Shown here: piece after piece, positions 14,643 to 20,820 of the stretch
Numbering within the stretch: the stretch's first letter is position 1
Layout: each line of letters starts with the position of its first letter
Origin: AM-2324 sp042091035
GTDB taxonomy: Bacteria > Bacteroidota > Bacteroidia > Chitinophagales > Saprospiraceae
NCBI GenBank assembly: GCA_042091035.1
Contig: JBELIG010000035.1
Location: forward strand, 1-20,820
DNA: 20,820 nucleotides
Reading direction: 5' to 3'
Made by a program: the position numbers and the translations under genes
Notes under the pieces: generated by a model
Databases searched by the model: none
The model's input: the letters and a program-made list of their open reading frames with translations, nothing else
Told to the model about the DNA's origin: nothing

Positions 14643-15632
14643 AGTAGTACCTAATTTGTCTTTTTTGTGAATCAAGAATTCAGCATATGTAGGTTCAAAA
14701 CGCACAGATCTTGCCCTAACGTTTTGATTATTCAAACGAAGTAAAGCTATATTATTTGAAGTATTCAGGGTGTCTATATCTGCAACAATTGAAAAGTCAT
14801 TTTCAGTAATTGTCTCATAAGCATCCATAGGAACAATACAGGTTAGATATACGAATTTTGGATAAAAAACCACACTATCAGGAACACCGTACATCTTGAT
14901 TGGAACATAAATTTTCTTCTCGACAACTTGTTCAACGGGAACTCTCAAACGAACCTTGTCGGTGGTAAGATCAATGGCATAGGGTGCAGATTCCTCAAGC
15001 TTTACCATCTCATTTATAGCTTTACTCAAATCACTAAATTGGAGATCAACCAAGGGCCAAGAATTTATATCATTTAAAAGCTGCTCTGGACCACTGATTC
15101 CTACAGAATCCGGAATCAGAATAACTGAATCCTGCTTAAGATCGTAACCACTATCAAAATTGAAGGTATAGTTTTCAGTAAGGTGGACTTTCTTCGAAAT
15201 TCTATTATCAAACTCTAAGTTAATCTGACCATTTTCAAGAAATAATGATTTCAGAGATTTATCTGAGCCAATAATTGTGCTAATCCTACTCTGTAATTCT
15301 TCGGCAGTAATGACTGAACGTTGTCTATTGTAGACATCAATGGTTAGGCTACTTCTACTTATTGTATTCAAAGAAAGTAAATCCCAACCCTTTGCTGCTA
15401 AAGTAACATTCACGTAATCAGGTGGGCTATATAGAAAGGCATGCCGATCTTCTATATTGTAGTCCAATTTAACATCAATATTGGACTCATAGCTTTTTGA
15501 AAGCTTTAAAAATATCCAAAAAAAGAGTGCAATACCTGTAGTGTACAAGTATAGAACACGGTCTTTTTCAATAGACTTAACAATGGAAAGATTTCTAAGC
15601 TTCTTCAATAGGTTTTTATTGAATTTAACCAT
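14628..15632 (-). CDS. YbbR-like domain protein, membrane-anchored
   Basis: A 334-residue protein with a short basic N terminus, a single hydrophobic segment (about residues 24-42, VLYLYTTGIALFFWIFLKL) and a long beta-rich periplasmic part with YbbR-type repeats, for example DSVGISGPEQLLNDI, VRLRVPVEQVVEKKIYVPIKMYGVPDS and VRARSVRFEPTYAEF. YbbR repeats also occur in CdaR, the regulator of a c-di-AMP cyclase, but no such cyclase gene is nearby. In many Bacteroidota the gene lies directly after yajC, as here. I chose the ATG at 15632; the TTG at 15650 would add six residues only. A terminator-like hairpin separates it from yajC. Confidence 0.85.
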   Translation of the reverse strand: MVKFNKNLLKKLRNLSIVKSIEKDRVLYLYTTGIALFFWIFLKLSKSYESNIDVKLDYNIEDRHAFLYSPPDYVNVTLAAKGWDLLSLNTISRSSLTIDVYNRQRSVITAEELQSRISTIIGSDKSLKSLFLENGQINLEFDNRISKKVHLTENYTFNFDSGYDLKQDSVILIPDSVGISGPEQLLNDINSWPLVDLQFSDLSKAINEMVKLEESAPYAIDLTTDKVRLRVPVEQVVEKKIYVPIKMYGVPDSVVFYPKFVYLTCIVPMDAYETITENDFSIVADIDTLNTSNNIALLRLNNQNVRARSVRFEPTYAEFLIHKKDKLGTTLVED

Positions 15633-15652
15633 CTTAAGACTATTTATCAAGT

Positions 15653-15688
15653 AAAAAGATGCAGTTTAAACAACTTAAACTGCATCTT
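15653..15688 (-). terminator. Terminator-like hairpin between yajC and the ybbR-like gene
   Basis: On the minus strand, AAGATGCAGTTTAA pairs perfectly over 14 bp with TTAAACTGCATCTT around the loop GTTGT. The right arm ends in a run of five T's (15657 down to 15653), starting within the stem. This has the form of an intrinsic terminator inside a conserved gene cluster, so ybbR expression may be reduced, or the hairpin may stabilise the upstream message. The ybbR ATG lies only 21 bases beyond. Confidence 0.72.
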
Positions 15689-15693
15689 AAATT

Positions 15694-16002
15694 TTATTTT
15701 TTAAAATCTTCTGACAACTGCTTACTAACAGACGAAAGAAGAACTGTAACATAATTCTTTGGACTTATTTCTATTGTTATCGTTTTTTCATCGACCTTCG
15801 TCACTTTACCGATCATCCCACCGTTAGTAACCACCTCATCACCTTTTTTCATTTCTTCTAAGAATTTGGCCTGTTCTTTCTTCATCTTTCTATTTGGCAA
15901 ATAGGTAAAGAAAATCATGAACACCAAAAAAATAATCATGATAAAAACCATGCTTGATCCACTACCGCCAGCAGGACTAGCCTGCAATAAAATAATATCC
16001 AT
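15694..16002 (-). CDS. yajC: Preprotein translocase accessory subunit YajC
   Basis: YajC is a small inner-membrane partner of SecDF in the Sec translocon. The 102-residue protein has a short N terminus, one transmembrane helix (about 18-36, MVFIMIIFLVFMIFFTYLP) and the conserved cytosolic part: RKMKKEQAKFLEEMKKGDEV, then VVTNGGMIGKVTKVDEKTI. This matches the family in order and size. It starts four bases after the DUF1573 lipoprotein gene stop, which puts both in one message. secDF itself is not in the window. Confidence 0.95.
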   Translation of the reverse strand: MDIILLQASPAGGSGSSMVFIMIIFLVFMIFFTYLPNRKMKKEQAKFLEEMKKGDEVVTNGGMIGKVTKVDEKTITIEISPKNYVTVLLSSVSKQLSEDFKK

Positions 16003-16006
16003 TTTT

Positions 16007-16468
16007 TTAATCTTTTGTTTTTACGAAACCAGTGAAATTTAATATGGTCTTGTTCGGATAAGTATTTGAATAAATTGTAATAGATTTATCCTGCTTACCA
16101 TATTTATCTTTACTATCAAATTTTATACTTAGTTTAGATTCCATACCAGGCTTTATGGCCTTTTTTTCATATTCTGTAATTGTACAACCGCAGCTTGTAT
16201 GAACATCTGAAATTAATAGTTCTCCTTGTCCTACATTCTTAAAAATATAATCATAGCTAACTATTTCACCTTGCAAAATAGTATCAAATTCCCATACCGG
16301 ACTTTCTAGCGCGATAATCGGAAGTACCGTAGAATCAACGCTACCGTCAGGATTTATTGGACTCCTTAGGATTACATTCAGACTATCATCTTCCTTCGTC
16401 TTAGAATCGTCCACGCAGGAATAAAAGGAAAAAACCAATGTTAAAAATAAAAAATAGAACTTGAGCAT
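16007..16468 (-). CDS. DUF1573 lipoprotein
   Basis: A 153-residue lipoprotein: signal MLKFYFLFLTLVFSF, lipobox FYSC with C18, and an acidic stretch after the cysteine (VDDSKTKEDD). The mature part is one DUF1573 domain, an Ig-like fold common in Bacteroidota. It shows YIFKNVGQGELLISDVHTS followed by CGCT (the SCGCT motif, 92-96), then IKPGMESKLSIKFDSKDKYG and IYSNTYPNKTILNFTGFV. Its role is unknown. The order DUF1573 then yajC then ybbR-like is common in the phylum and supports the call. The nusB and coaE genes that often flank this cluster elsewhere are not present here. Confidence 0.92.
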   Translation of the reverse strand: MLKFYFLFLTLVFSFYSCVDDSKTKEDDSLNVILRSPINPDGSVDSTVLPIIALESPVWEFDTILQGEIVSYDYIFKNVGQGELLISDVHTSCGCTITEYEKKAIKPGMESKLSIKFDSKDKYGKQDKSITIYSNTYPNKTILNFTGFVKTKD

Positions 16469-16485
16469 ATTTATTCTTTGATAAA

Positions 16486-16493
16486 CAAAGCTA
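16486..16493 (-). promoter_or_regulatory. Possible -7 element for the DUF1573-yajC operon
   Basis: The minus strand reads TAGCTTTG, a perfect TAnnTTTG match 17 bases before the DUF1573 ATG. A TTG lies 13 bases further upstream, closer than the usual ~19, so the -33 half is doubtful. Confidence 0.48.
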
Positions 16494-16547
16494 ATTTTTT
16501 TTTGAGCAACGAGGAATTTATCTTCAAGAATTAAGCATTATAAAGAC

Positions 16548-17075
16548 ATGGCAAATAATAAAAAATTAATCTTTCTAACCGGACAAATGGCTTCAGGAAA
16601 AAGCTATCTGGGTAAGAAGATATCTGATCAACTCAATTTAAACTTCATTGACACAGACAAATACATTGAAGAAAAACAAAAGAAAAGCATTAATGAAATA
16701 TTTGAAATATCCGGTGAATCATTCTTCCGTCAATTAGAATTTGAGCTACTCACTGATTTATTAGAGATCCAAAGCCCAACTCTTATAGCGACAGGCGGAG
16801 GACTACCATGCTTCAATAACAATGCTGAACGTATGTATGAAAGTGGCCTAGTTATTCATTTGAAACCAGCCAAAGCCCTACTGGAAGAAAATATTTCTAA
16901 TGGACTAAGCCACAGACCCCTTCTGAAAAATCAAAATACAGAGGTAATTAATTTTTTGGAAAAGCAATATAGCTCGAGAAGTTCCTATTATGAAAAGGCA
17001 CACATTTTAGTTAGCTTGAAATCAAGAAACGAAGGATACACTCATTTAATAAACAGACTATCCCCTTTTTTTTAA
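16548..17075 (+). CDS. aroK: Shikimate kinase
   Basis: Shikimate kinase phosphorylates the 3-hydroxyl of shikimate with ATP, the fifth step of chorismate synthesis in the cytosol. Motifs are complete: Walker A GQMASGKS (12-19), the shikimate-binding DTD (D35, D37), the GESFFRQLE segment with R61, the glycine triplet TGGG (82-85) and the lid arginine in SHRPLL (R123). The 175-residue length is normal. Upstream is a 79-base divergent region shared with the DUF1573 operon. The large AAA+ gene begins 13 bases after its stop and is probably on the same transcript. Confidence 0.95.
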   Translation: MANNKKLIFLTGQMASGKSYLGKKISDQLNLNFIDTDKYIEEKQKKSINEIFEISGESFFRQLEFELLTDLLEIQSPTLIATGGGLPCFNNNAERMYESGLVIHLKPAKALLEENISNGLSHRPLLKNQNTEVINFLEKQYSSRSSYYEKAHILVSLKSRNEGYTHLINRLSPFF

Positions 17076-17088
17076 ACCGAAGATGTAG

Positions 17089-20000
17089 ATGAAGATTGAT
17101 ATTCCGATAATTAGATTTGATTATACAGTAAGCAATGACCATTACTATGTAGTACAGTCAGTAACTATGGATTGGTATGGGTACTCTCTAGTGTCCTATG
17201 AAGATGCAGAAGAACAACTCCTTAAAGGACTTCCAAAGCTCAATGAACAATATTTCGAAGATGAACTGCGATTCATTCTCAATTTAAACAAGGGTTTCAA
17301 GTCAGAACTATCCCATATTGAATATAATCCTAGTGTTGAAGATTTCAATACCGCCTTTGATATTCCATATGTCCTATTTGAAATCGATGGTCATTATTTT
17401 ATTCAAATCATCTTCTTTTTCAAAATGAAACTTTTCCATTTAGGAAAAGAATTAAAAGGATTTGACCATGATCAAATTGAACAACTCCTAAAATCTAAAC
17501 TCGATAATTTCATAAAGAAAAAAATCTTTGATGAAACCGGTGTATTTGATCCATTAAAAATTAAGAATAAAAACCTACTAACTGAGCTTAAGGGAGATTT
17601 CAAAATACAGACCTATGAAATAGGAAGCTTAAAATTCGACTTCAGTAAAAGAGCAAAGCTCACAAAATATACTAAAGACGAAGATTCTGTCAACCTTCTC
17701 ATGGCATCTAGCCAGGAGCTGAATGGTGATGATGAATTAAAGAAGGTAGCATATTTATTAAATGAAGATTATCCGACGCAATTAAAACCATTCCTTGGAC
17801 AGCAAGAGATTGTTGAGCAAACATATAACTTATTGAGCAACCCAGAAGGTAGATCCTTTCTTGTTAAAGGACCTGGAGGAAGCGGAAAGCAAAGTTTGGT
17901 TCACCAATGCATATACAGGCAGGAAAATTCTAAAGGAGTAACAGAAAAAGATAAAGGATTCCAAATATGGGAAATGGATCCACATGCACTAATTTCCGGA
18001 ATGTCTATGGTCGGTCAATGGGAAAATAGAATTGAATCTATTCTTCAACATATCATTGCCCACAATGAGGGAAACCAAAGCAGGATAATCCTTCTATTCT
18101 CTAATATTGTCGCCTTGATCCAGGGTGGAAAATCCAGTCAAAACTCCTTAAGCTTCAGCAAGGTATTACTGAATTACATCCGTAAAAAAGAGATACAAAT
18201 TGTTGTATTGTGTACAGAAGAAGAATGGGCAATTGCTAATGAAAAGGATAATGACTTTATTAACTTATTGTTGCCAATTGCCTTACCAAAAATAACATTA
18301 GAGCAATGCTTAGACTTGAGTATTGATTTTAAACGCTGGGCAGAAAACCGGTACAATTGTGCGTTCCATCCTCTAGCCCTAAAAACGCTAGTCGATTATG
18401 TAAGAAATTATGCAAAGCATGAGGCATTACCTGGCGCATTATTCAATAGAATTAATAGTCTAGCTAAAAAAAGTAAGTTCAACTTAATTACGGCAAAGGA
18501 TGCAGAATACTTCCTTAACACCTCTAACAGATCTTCATTCCTAAGCAGAGCTATTCATCCAAGCGTCTTTCGCGATCAACTTAAAAAACAGTTGATTGGG
18601 CAGCATAAAGCTATCGATACACTCTGCAATGCCTATCAACTAATCAATGCAGGATTTTCCAATTCGGAAAAACCCCTTGGGTCCTTTCTATTTATTGGAC
18701 CAACTGGAGTTGGTAAAACACAGGCTGCAAAACTCATTGCCAAATTAATTCACGGTAATGAAGACAAACTATTGCGTATAGACCTCAATGAATATGTTGG
18801 TTACGATTCTGTAGGAAGATTAATAGGATCGCCTATACATGGCGAAGGAACATTAACAAGAATGGTCCGAAACAATCCACACGGTGTCCTTCTATTGGAT
18901 GAGGTTGAAAAGGCAAACAAAAATGTAATAAATCTGCTTCTTCAAGTATTGGATGATGCTCGATTAACTGATTACAAAGGCAAGGTAGTCTCATTCTCTA
19001 ATCTAATAATTGTAATGTCCTCTAATCTTGGAGCAAAGGAGGCAGCTAGTATGATGGGATTCACTAAATCTAAGAGTGAAATGGAAGGGGTTTACCGTAA
19101 GGCAGTTTATAGTTTCTTCAAACCCGAATTCATAAACCGAATAGATGAGGTTGTAATCTTTAACAGTTTAAACTTTCAAAACATACTCCAAATTGCAAAA
19201 CTTCAAATGGCTGATCTATTACTCAGAGAAGGCTTTGTGCGGAGAAATTCAATTTTGAGCGTAGAAGAAAGTGCCCTTGAATGGGTAGCAAAAAGAGGAT
19301 ATGATGATCTTATGGGTGGTAGAGGTTTGAAACGACAAATCGAAAAGGATATTACCGCATTATCAGCCGTAGAATTGGCAAAAATGGATCAACTGAACGC
19401 AATCCTATTAAGAGTCTTTTTAGAAAATGAAAAATTGGGAGTAAATATTATTCCTTTCAAATTCAGTAAAGTCCTTAAAGATACCTCTGCTTTGGATTCT
19501 AATAATGAGTTAAGCGATATTGAACAAGTTGAATCATTGATGCATGGCTATGAATTGCTAGATGAAAAACTTAGAGCAGAGCGGGAGGATTATGTCTTCG
19601 CGGATAAAGAAATTGACGAAGAAAATAATCAAGTACTTCTAACTTTCTATGAACTACAAAACAAACTAATCGAATCTCAAGAGGAATTAAAGAAAATTTT
19701 CCTTGAAGTAAAATCAAATCAAAATCTTTACGCTTTCCGTTTAAAGCAAAACAAATTCACATTTACTACCAAACAAAACATTGAAAACCAAGTTAGTCAG
19801 TTACTCAAACAAGCTAATGAAGCCCAATTGCTTTTTAAAGACATAGGTAAAGCACATGACTATCATCAATTGAACCAAAAGTATATAGCTTATCAGGCTA
19901 CATCTTTCGCAGAAGGCCATTTTGAACACTTTTTTATTGATATTAGGTCCGTGCAGTTTGACCAATCGTCTGCTGCTAAGATTCACCTGATTAATTTTTA

Positions 20001-20394
20001 TAAAAAATACCTCTTGAACCTAGGAGCCAACGTATTTGTTCATAAAGAAGATGATTTGATAGAGGTACACAGCTTTGGACTATTTAAATTAATCCTTGCG
20101 GAAATTGGTTTGCATGTATTTTATCAAGGCGCAGGAAAAATGTCTTTCTTCAACATAAGTATTTATATGAATGAAGAACAGGAGACTCTTATAGATAAGA
20201 TTGATTATGAAATAAAACCAGAAATTGTTCGCCTCTACATCATAGACCAATTGATTCTTGACCTGAGGACAAATACCATTGGACCATTTGAACCAAATAG
20301 TTTTGAATATCAGTTCCTCAATCATCATCAATTGATCAAGAATAGCAATCAAATTGATCCACTAGAAAAGAATTCTGACTCATATTCAGACTAA
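17089..20394 (+). CDS. ClpA/B-like double AAA+ protein with release-factor-like C-terminal region
   Basis: A 1101-residue protein with no signal peptide. Residues 1-~220 are an unrecognised beta/alpha domain, not a Clp N domain. Residues ~230-480 are a first Clp-type AAA module with Walker A GPGGSGKQ (261-268). Its Walker B is ruined (IILLFSN, 333-339, where DE is expected) and the arginine-finger region (FINLLLPIAL) has no arginine. Residues ~495-790 are a second module with GPTGVGKT (537-544), LLLDEVEKA (601-609), sensor 1 SSN, arginine finger FINRIDE (R684) and sensor 2 GGRG. The GYVG pore loop is missing (LIGSPIHGEGTLT, 578-590). There is no ClpB middle domain. After a coiled coil (~811-930), residues ~945-1030 and ~1045-1090 resemble domains 2 and 4 of RF2 without the GGQ domain. 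The AAA+ call is certain, the release-factor likeness is by eye, and the function is unknown. It may be ribosome-associated. Confidence 0.85.
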   Translation: MKIDIPIIRFDYTVSNDHYYVVQSVTMDWYGYSLVSYEDAEEQLLKGLPKLNEQYFEDELRFILNLNKGFKSELSHIEYNPSVEDFNTAFDIPYVLFEIDGHYFIQIIFFFKMKLFHLGKELKGFDHDQIEQLLKSKLDNFIKKKIFDETGVFDPLKIKNKNLLTELKGDFKIQTYEIGSLKFDFSKRAKLTKYTKDEDSVNLLMASSQELNGDDELKKVAYLLNEDYPTQLKPFLGQQEIVEQTYNLLSNPEGRSFLVKGPGGSGKQSLVHQCIYRQENSKGVTEKDKGFQIWEMDPHALISGMSMVGQWENRIESILQHIIAHNEGNQSRIILLFSNIVALIQGGKSSQNSLSFSKVLLNYIRKKEIQIVVLCTEEEWAIANEKDNDFINLLLPIALPKITLEQCLDLSIDFKRWAENRYNCAFHPLALKTLVDYVRNYAKHEALPGALFNRINSLAKKSKFNLITAKDAEYFLNTSNRSSFLSRAIHPSVFRDQLKKQLIGQHKAIDTLCNAYQLINAGFSNSEKPLGSFLFIGPTGVGKTQAAKLIAKLIHGNEDKLLRIDLNEYVGYDSVGRLIGSPIHGEGTLTRMVRNNPHGVLLLDEVEKANKNVINLLLQVLDDARLTDYKGKVVSFSNLIIVMSSNLGAKEAASMMGFTKSKSEMEGVYRKAVYSFFKPEFINRIDEVVIFNSLNFQNILQIAKLQMADLLLREGFVRRNSILSVEESALEWVAKRGYDDLMGGRGLKRQIEKDITALSAVELAKMDQLNAILLRVFLENEKLGVNIIPFKFSKVLKDTSALDSNNELSDIEQVESLMHGYELLDEKLRAEREDYVFADKEIDEENNQVLLTFYELQNKLIESQEELKKIFLEVKSNQNLYAFRLKQNKFTFTTKQNIENQVSQLLKQANEAQLLFKDIGKAHDYHQLNQKYIAYQATSFAEGHFEHFFIDIRSVQFDQSSAAKIHLINFYKKYLLNLGANVFVHKEDDLIEVHSFGLFKLILAEIGLHVFYQGAGKMSFFNISIYMNEEQETLIDKIDYEIKPEIVRLYIIDQLILDLRTNTIGPFEPNSFEYQFLNHHQLIKNSNQIDPLEKNSDSYSD

Positions 20395-20407
20395 TTCAAA
20401 GTTCTTT

Positions 20408-20438
20408 TTTGATTTACGTTGTTTTAAAACTAATTTTG
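20408..20438 (+). promoter_or_regulatory. Bacteroidota-type promoter for the ferredoxin gene
   Basis: TTTG (20408-20411), exactly 19 bases, then TAATTTTG (20431-20438) is a full match to the Bacteroidota housekeeping promoter TTTG-N19-TAnnTTTG. The predicted transcription start near 20445 leaves a leader of about 12 bases before the ATG at 20457. This is the best promoter in the window. Confidence 0.75.
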
Positions 20439-20456
20439 GCGCTCAAATAAGAATAG

Positions 20457-20798
20457 ATGGCAACTATAAAGTTTACTTTTGAACATCCAGACCTGGATGA
20501 TAAGATTTTAGAAAAAGTGGAAGCAGACCAGTCAATACTAGAGATTGCAGAAGACAATGGCATTCACTTAAACCACAATTGTGGGGGTGTTTGTGCATGC
20601 AGCACCTGCCATATCTACGTTGAAAAGGGTGAAGACTACCTGGAAGAGATTTCTGACAAAGAAGAAGATTTTATAGATCGGGCAATAAACCCAAGATTAA
20701 ATTCTAGGCTAGCTTGCCAATGTATACTTCTTGAGGAGGATGTAAGCATTGAGGTTCAGATACCAGATCAATCAAAAATAATAGGACACGAACATTAA
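20457..20798 (+). CDS. 2Fe-2S ferredoxin, adrenodoxin/Isc type
   Basis: A 113-residue [2Fe-2S] ferredoxin of the adrenodoxin family that donates electrons in iron-sulfur cluster assembly or to oxygenases. The four cluster cysteines are seen as C-x5-C-x2-C in NCGGVCACSTC (C42, C48 and C51 by spacing) and the distal cysteine in RLACQC. The second cysteine of ACAC (C46) keeps the usual adrenodoxin arrangement, so the exact ligand set should be taken from an alignment. HIYVEKGEDYLEEISDKEEDFID is the acidic partner-binding helix region. It has its own promoter. A following ATG at 20810 may open iscX, which would fit an Isc role. Confidence 0.93.
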   Translation: MATIKFTFEHPDLDDKILEKVEADQSILEIAEDNGIHLNHNCGGVCACSTCHIYVEKGEDYLEEISDKEEDFIDRAINPRLNSRLACQCILLEEDVSIEVQIPDQSKIIGHEH

Positions 20799-20809
20799 AA
20801 AATAAAAAT

Positions 20810-20820
20810 ATGGCTTTTGA
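20810..20820 (+). CDS. Start of a further gene, possibly iscX (partial)
   Basis: Only ATG GCT TTT and two more bases (M-A-F-) are in the window, 11 bases after the ferredoxin stop. In many Bacteroidota an Isc-type ferredoxin is followed by the small iron-sulfur protein IscX, so this is a guess from context. Sequence evidence is limited to the start codon and spacing. Confidence 0.33.

Noticed and set aside
20089..20352. Minus-strand 87-codon frame inside the end of the AAA+ gene
   Set aside because: Antisense to a well-supported coding region, with no signal or motif.
17089..20394. ClpV (TssH) of a type VI secretion system or a Clp protease subunit
   Set aside because: No Tss or ClpP gene is in the window, the D2 pore loop is missing, D1 is degenerate and the N and C domains do not fit ClpV, ClpA, ClpC or ClpB.
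19921..20394. A genuine release factor gene (prfB) fused by frameshift or assembly error
   Set aside because: The GGQ domain and stop-reading loop are absent, the similarity is remote and spread evenly, and codon use and frame continue smoothly from the AAA+ part, so it is not a misjoined prfB.

Overview
The window is AT-rich, densely packed bacterial chromosome that looks like Bacteroidota, perhaps a Saprospiraceae-type lineage (the family is a guess). Supporting signs are several perfect TAnnTTTG -7 promoter boxes, starts without obvious Shine-Dalgarno sequences, many small type II lipoproteins, a DUF1573-yajC-ybbR cluster of the kind common in this phylum, and families frequent there (DUF4296-like, Mpl, PepT). 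I saw no tRNA, rRNA, CRISPR array, insertion sequence or phage gene. Most of the window is housekeeping DNA with a few poorly described genes in it.

Layout. 1-524 (-): the start of a LolD/MacB-type ABC ATPase, cut by the window edge. 653-1996 (+): deoxynucleoside kinase and the YggS-type PLP protein. 1998-2859 (-): SixA-like phosphatase followed by a DUF4296-like lipoprotein. 3042-6373 (+): SWIM zinc-finger protein, RlmH, rhomboid protease, Nudix hydrolase. 6462-7749 (-): HMG-CoA lyase-like enzyme and GNAT acetyltransferase. 7849-8079 (+): small two-helix membrane protein. 8076-9320 (-): peptidase T. 9454-10419 (+): large lipoprotein, ending at a very strong hairpin terminator shared with convergent mpl (10460-11797, -). 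11952-12116 (+): a 54-residue lipoprotein. 12192-14642 (+): mnmD and a long acyl-CoA dehydrogenase. 14628-16468 (-): DUF1573 lipoprotein, YajC, YbbR-like protein. 16548-20394 (+): shikimate kinase and a 1101-residue AAA+ protein. 20457-20798 (+): adrenodoxin-type ferredoxin, then the first codons of what may be iscX.

The most unusual object is the 1101-residue protein. It has the frame of a two-ring ClpA/ClpB-type AAA+ ATPase, but its N-terminal domain is not a Clp N domain. Its first AAA module has lost the Walker B acidic residues and the arginine finger. Its second module keeps the ATPase motifs but lacks the GYVG pore loop. Its last ~290 residues resemble, in order, domains 2 and 4 of bacterial class I release factor RF2, with the catalytic GGQ domain and stop-codon reading loop missing. 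If that holds, it is an ATPase joined to a ribosome-binding module, and so a candidate ribosome remodelling or rescue factor. The release-factor match was made by eye against the remembered E. coli RF2 sequence and needs a profile search.

Most other genes are conserved functions in cell envelope (Mpl, YajC, YbbR, lipoproteins), RNA modification (RlmH, MnmD), nucleotide salvage or clean-up, leucine/acyl-CoA catabolism, peptide hydrolysis and the shikimate pathway.
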